Source: Martinezella multihospitum (GTDB lineage Bacteria; Pseudomonadota; Alphaproteobacteria; Rhizobiales; Rhizobiaceae). Taken from it: a DNA stretch of 64,000 nt. The notes under the pieces were generated by a model that was not told the origin of the DNA, did not search any database, and worked only from the letters and a program-made list of their open reading frames with translations. The translations under genes and the position numbers were made by a program. Positions 61,215-64,000 of this stretch are shown one piece after another (position 1 is the stretch's first letter; every line of letters begins with the position of its first letter). The stretch covers positions 904,285 to 968,284 of the forward strand of contig NZ_FMAG01000003.1 in assembly GCF_900094585.1 (NCBI RefSeq). Direction: 5' to 3'.

Positions 61215-62708
61215 TCAGGCAGCTTCGCGCCCCGCTGCCTTGTCGATTAGCTTCAGGCCACTGTCGATCTGTTGCTTGAGTGCCATTGCAACGGCTTTTC
61301 CAAGGAGAGGCGGTACCGCATTTCCTACCTGTCGAAATGCTGCGTTCATGGCTCCAGCAAAACGGAAGCCATCCGGAAAAGACTGCAGGCGCGCGGCCTC
61401 ACGAACGGAGATTGTCCGACTCTGCCCACTGTCATAGTGGATATGGGAATAAGTATCCTTGCCGATATGCGCGGTCAGTGTCCGGCTGGGTTTCGCTGGC
61501 TCAAGTTTCCACCACTTGTTTGGAAACTTGCCCGGGTCATATGGTGGCACGATCGAGTTCCACAGAGCCTCCCATTGCTCAGACCCTTCGTCAATGTTCG
61601 AAAATCCCTTCTGAAGAGCAGCTGATCGGAACATGGATTCAGCAAGCTTCCGCGCTTGTGGATAATCGGCACCATGCGGCAGCGCCTCGAAAATCGGAAA
61701 ATCCCTTGGAGTAATGCGAACAAGATGACCTCCGGATGCGCTGCCGGTCGAAAAACCAGGCCAATGCCGCATGAGCCGCGCATAATCCGACAGGCGATCC
61801 ACCGGCATGCGGTAGGGCAACATGTCATCGAGCCGGCGCCGACGCATTGCTCGCGGAGCGTGCCGATGTTCGTGGATTTCGGGCAGGTCTCCCAGAGCAA
61901 CCTGTACTCCAACGGCCGACGGCAGAGTTTCGGATGGTCTGTGCACACCGTGGAAATGCGGACTGCCCGTGTCGACGTGCTTCAGCGCGACACGCCGAGA
62001 GCTCTCATAGCCACGCGGAAGATCAAGAAAGTGCGTAGGGTCGGGGAAAAGCGGATCGACTTGCAGTGTCTCGGCAATCGCTATGATAAACAGGCGTTCG
62101 CGGACTTGGGGGACGCCGAAATATGCTGCATTGAGAATCGTATAGGCGGTGCGATAGCCGACCTCATCGAGCGTGCTGCAGATTTCCTCCGGCACATTGT
62201 GACCGCCGAAATTCAGGATGTCGGGCACGTTTTCGATGATGATCGCCAGGGGCTGTGTATCGCGCACGTAGTCTAGAAACCGGCGGTAAAGAGCAGCACG
62301 CGGGTCTGTCTGAAATGCATCTTCCTTGCCTGCTACAGCACGCAACTTTGACCGCCCAATCCTTGCAAAGGCCTGACAGGGCAGACCGGCTGCCAGTATG
62401 TCGAAAGATTCCCCAGTGGGCGTACCGAGCTTCAGCTCACTGACTATTTCATCGGCAGAGCTATCAACCATGTCCCGTGACCGGGACCATGGATCGTCCG
62501 GCTCACGATCACCGCCAAAGTTGAGAGCATAGCTTGCCGCCGCTTCAGGATCGATCTCGACATGGGCCGAAAGTTCAAAACCGGCCGACGCGAGCCCGAG
62601 GGACAACCCCCCACAACCCGAGCAGATCTCGAGTACCCTGGGGGCAGCACCCGTACCGAGGCGCAGCGCCTTCGAACGCCAGAGCTCCGATCTCTCACTG
62701 GCCACCAT
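61215..62708 (-). CDS. dcm: DNA (cytosine-5-)-methyltransferase
   Basis: It methylates cytosine C5 in a specific DNA sequence. This 497-residue enzyme shows motif I LEICSGCGGLSLGLASAGF (residues 27-44), motif IV GLPCQAFARIGRSK with catalytic Cys111, motif VI IIIENVP at 157-162, and motif X QVGNAVPPLLGKAV near residue 460. The target-recognition region lies between about 280 and 400. It overlaps the vsr gene by 14 bases, which makes methylation and mismatch repair a coupled pair. The recognition sequence cannot be deduced. Confidence 0.93.
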   Translation of the reverse strand: MVASERSELWRSKALRLGTGAAPRVLEICSGCGGLSLGLASAGFELSAHVEIDPEAAASYALNFGGDREPDDPWSRSRDMVDSSADEIVSELKLGTPTGESFDILAAGLPCQAFARIGRSKLRAVAGKEDAFQTDPRAALYRRFLDYVRDTQPLAIIIENVPDILNFGGHNVPEEICSTLDEVGYRTAYTILNAAYFGVPQVRERLFIIAIAETLQVDPLFPDPTHFLDLPRGYESSRRVALKHVDTGSPHFHGVHRPSETLPSAVGVQVALGDLPEIHEHRHAPRAMRRRRLDDMLPYRMPVDRLSDYARLMRHWPGFSTGSASGGHLVRITPRDFPIFEALPHGADYPQARKLAESMFRSAALQKGFSNIDEGSEQWEALWNSIVPPYDPGKFPNKWWKLEPAKPSRTLTAHIGKDTYSHIHYDSGQSRTISVREAARLQSFPDGFRFAGAMNAAFRQVGNAVPPLLGKAVAMALKQQIDSGLKLIDKAAGREAA

Positions 62709-63111
62709 TACAAACCTCGCATTTCAGTATCGATGTGATCGCATCCACGTTTTTGCTTTGACATTCCCAGATGATAACTACCTTCCAGCCATCTTCTTCA
62801 AGCTCGCGCCTATCCCGAATATCCCTGGCAACATTTCCTTCGAACTTTGCCGTCCAGAATGTGATATTTGACTTCGGTGAATAGGCTAGTCGACATCCGG
62901 GATGCCGATGCCAGTAGCAACCATGAACGAATACAGCTGTCTTATGCCGGGGAAAAACCAGATCGGGCGATCCGGGAAGGTCTTTTCTGTGTAGGCGAAA
63001 GCGCAGACCCAGCTGATGGGCAATACGGCGTACAGCAATTTCGGGCCGCGTATTGCGACCCTTTATGCCGGCCATCATCTCGGAACGCTTGCTGGAGGAA
63101 ACAATATCCAT
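62695..63111 (-). CDS. vsr: Very short patch repair endonuclease
   Basis: It nicks T:G mismatches that arise when 5-methylcytosine deaminates. This 138-residue protein has the Vsr start SSSKRSEMMAGIKGRNTRPEIAVRRIAHQLGLRFRLHRKDLPGSPDLVFPR (catalytic Asp50), then AVFVHGCYWHRHPGCRLA with the active-site histidines, and EEDGWKVVIIWECQSK. The ATG at 63111 is the conserved start. It is coupled to dcm by a 14-base overlap. Confidence 0.93.
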   Translation of the reverse strand: MDIVSSSKRSEMMAGIKGRNTRPEIAVRRIAHQLGLRFRLHRKDLPGSPDLVFPRHKTAVFVHGCYWHRHPGCRLAYSPKSNITFWTAKFEGNVARDIRDRRELEEDGWKVVIIWECQSKNVDAITSILKCEVCNGGQ

Positions 63112-63124
63112 CAGATTGTCCTGC

Positions 63125-63337
63125 TCATAGCTCGCCAGCACCCCTGATGAACGCAGCCGCATCTGCCGCAACACGTGGAGACGATTTAATTACCGCCAGG
63201 AGGATCTTGGCGGCACGATCCGGCTGTCTTCGTCCCTGCTCCCAGTCCCTCACAGCAGCGACAGTGAAGCCAAACGTATCGGCAAACGCCTTCTGCGTCA
63301 TGCCGCGCTCCTGCCTGACGGAACGTACGTCAATCAC
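63125..63337 (-). CDS. HTH-type controller protein
   Basis: This 70-residue helix-turn-helix protein (VRSVRQERGMTQKAFADTFGFTVAAVRDWEQGRRQPDRAAKILLAVIKSSP) is of the XRE/NadS type. The start is a GTG after a G-rich site. It is the first gene of the defence operon, 13 bases before vsr, and a 17-base palindrome overlies its promoter spacer and -10, so it looks like a C-protein or repressor that times the restriction-modification genes. Confidence 0.85.
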   Translation of the reverse strand: MIDVRSVRQERGMTQKAFADTFGFTVAAVRDWEQGRRQPDRAAKILLAVIKSSPRVAADAAAFIRGAGEL

Positions 63338-63383
63338 GACACCCCCCTTTTACAATCTGAACCTGTGGTCCGAATCACGTTAC

Positions 63384-63412
63384 ATGATACGGCATCGCCG
63401 TATGTGTCGCAA
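63384..63412 (-). promoter_or_regulatory. Defence-operon promoter with embedded operator
   Basis: On the minus strand TTGCGA (63407-63412) and TATCAT (63384-63389) are separated by exactly 17 bases. The palindrome ATACGGC-ATC-GCCGTAT (63387-63403) lies in that spacer and on the -10. Transcription would start about 40 bases upstream of the controller's GTG. Confidence 0.65.
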
Positions 63413-63680
63413 CGATCTTCGGCTACGCCACAGCTCATTGCGCGCGGGCGCCGACGAGGAGCGGATGGTCCGCCCACACAGACCTGAGCAACCCATCCTT
63501 GGAGCGATCACTGGTGCCGGTGATGGCATCATCGATGCACCGCCTGGGCTGAGACAACGTCCCGCTTTGCACCTGTTGATCTCGGGATTTGTGTTTTATG
63601 TCGGGAATTTAGCGACTGTTCGCAGTGCTTTGGCGCAGTGGATCGCAGTTTTGGGCTATTATGGGATACTGTAGCGTAGG

Positions 63681-63760
<80 letters not shown>

Positions 63761-64000
63761 TTACCAGCGTAAGCCGCTTTGCGGCTTATCGCGCCCGAGC
63801 AAACCCTTGGGGTTTGTCGTGTGTCCCCTTGGCCTGTTATTTCAGGTTGGCAAGGGGATAATTGCTTGCTTATCAGAAGCGACAAAGGCCGCTTGTGAGC
63901 GGCCTATTGTAACACGGCCTGGGCCGTTATTCGATCAGAGAAGATTGTTAGCCTCATTTTTGATGAGGTGAGGCATAAATCGATTTCATCGATTTAGCGT
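63761..64000. other. Spacer upstream of tRNA-fMet with serial hairpins
   Basis: No gene is present. Short hairpins follow each other: TAAGCCGC/GCGGCTTA, CAAACCC/GGGTTTG, a long CCCCTTG...CAAGGGG, AGGCCGC/GCGGCCT, ACGGCC/GGCCGT, GCCTCA/TGAGGC and AAATCGAT/ATCGATTT. This fits the processed spacer between 5S rRNA and tRNA-fMet; 5S itself is not in the window. Confidence 0.55.

Overview
The window looks like a chromosomal segment of a Rhizobium/Agrobacterium-type alphaproteobacterium. The grounds are G+C-rich genes typical of Rhizobiales, RIME-like palindromic repeats, many catabolic and transport genes with dedicated LysR, LacI, GntR, MarR and TetR regulators, and an initiator tRNA-Met that in rhizobia sits at the 3' end of the rRNA operon. 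I ran no searches; family names come from motifs read in the translations.

Layout. 1-1187: an AT-rich foreign-looking pair (end of a P-loop ATPase and a membrane protein). 1437-7747: D-Ala-D-Ala ligase, a four-carbon sugar-acid kinase/PdxA2 pair, and small metabolic genes. 7981-13940: a phosphatase and a TetR-controlled RND efflux operon with a very large operator. 14109-17530: a membrane protein, OsmC, and a GntR regulator with galactonate dehydratase. 17584-22671: YccA, an ECF sigma/anti-sigma pair, bestrophin, exported MsrA, SlyX. 22906-30170: an ABC uptake operon led by a phosphodiesterase, its LacI regulator and a YWTD propeller. 30203-31893: MarR with a TetX-like monooxygenase. 32336-42815: ketoglutarate-semialdehyde dehydrogenase, MscS-type channel, flavin oxidoreductase/TetR, S10 peptidase, hydrolases, MarR/haloalkane dehalogenase, amino-acid-type binding protein. 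43017-47514: a large FAD/GcvT demethylase-like enzyme, an alpha/beta hydrolase and a methyltransferase.

47860-63697 is a genomic island inserted at the 3' end of tRNA-fMet. A 16-bp copy of the tRNA end bounds it on the left and is fused to what appears to be the tRNA's own terminator, now about 15.8 kb away. The island carries a minus-strand operon HTH controller - Vsr nuclease - C5-cytosine methyltransferase - GHKL (MutL/MORC-like) ATPase - Z1 ATPase - PD-(D/E)XK protein - AIPR protein, with overlapping or almost touching genes. This is a MORC-type restriction-modification-like defence system. Converging on it is a plus-strand pair: a DarT-like ADP-ribosyltransferase candidate and an 892-residue protein whose C-terminus resembles the specificity end of type IIG/PglX-like methyltransferases although I see no methyltransferase core. 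This pair is the most interesting candidate for something undescribed. I see no integrase.
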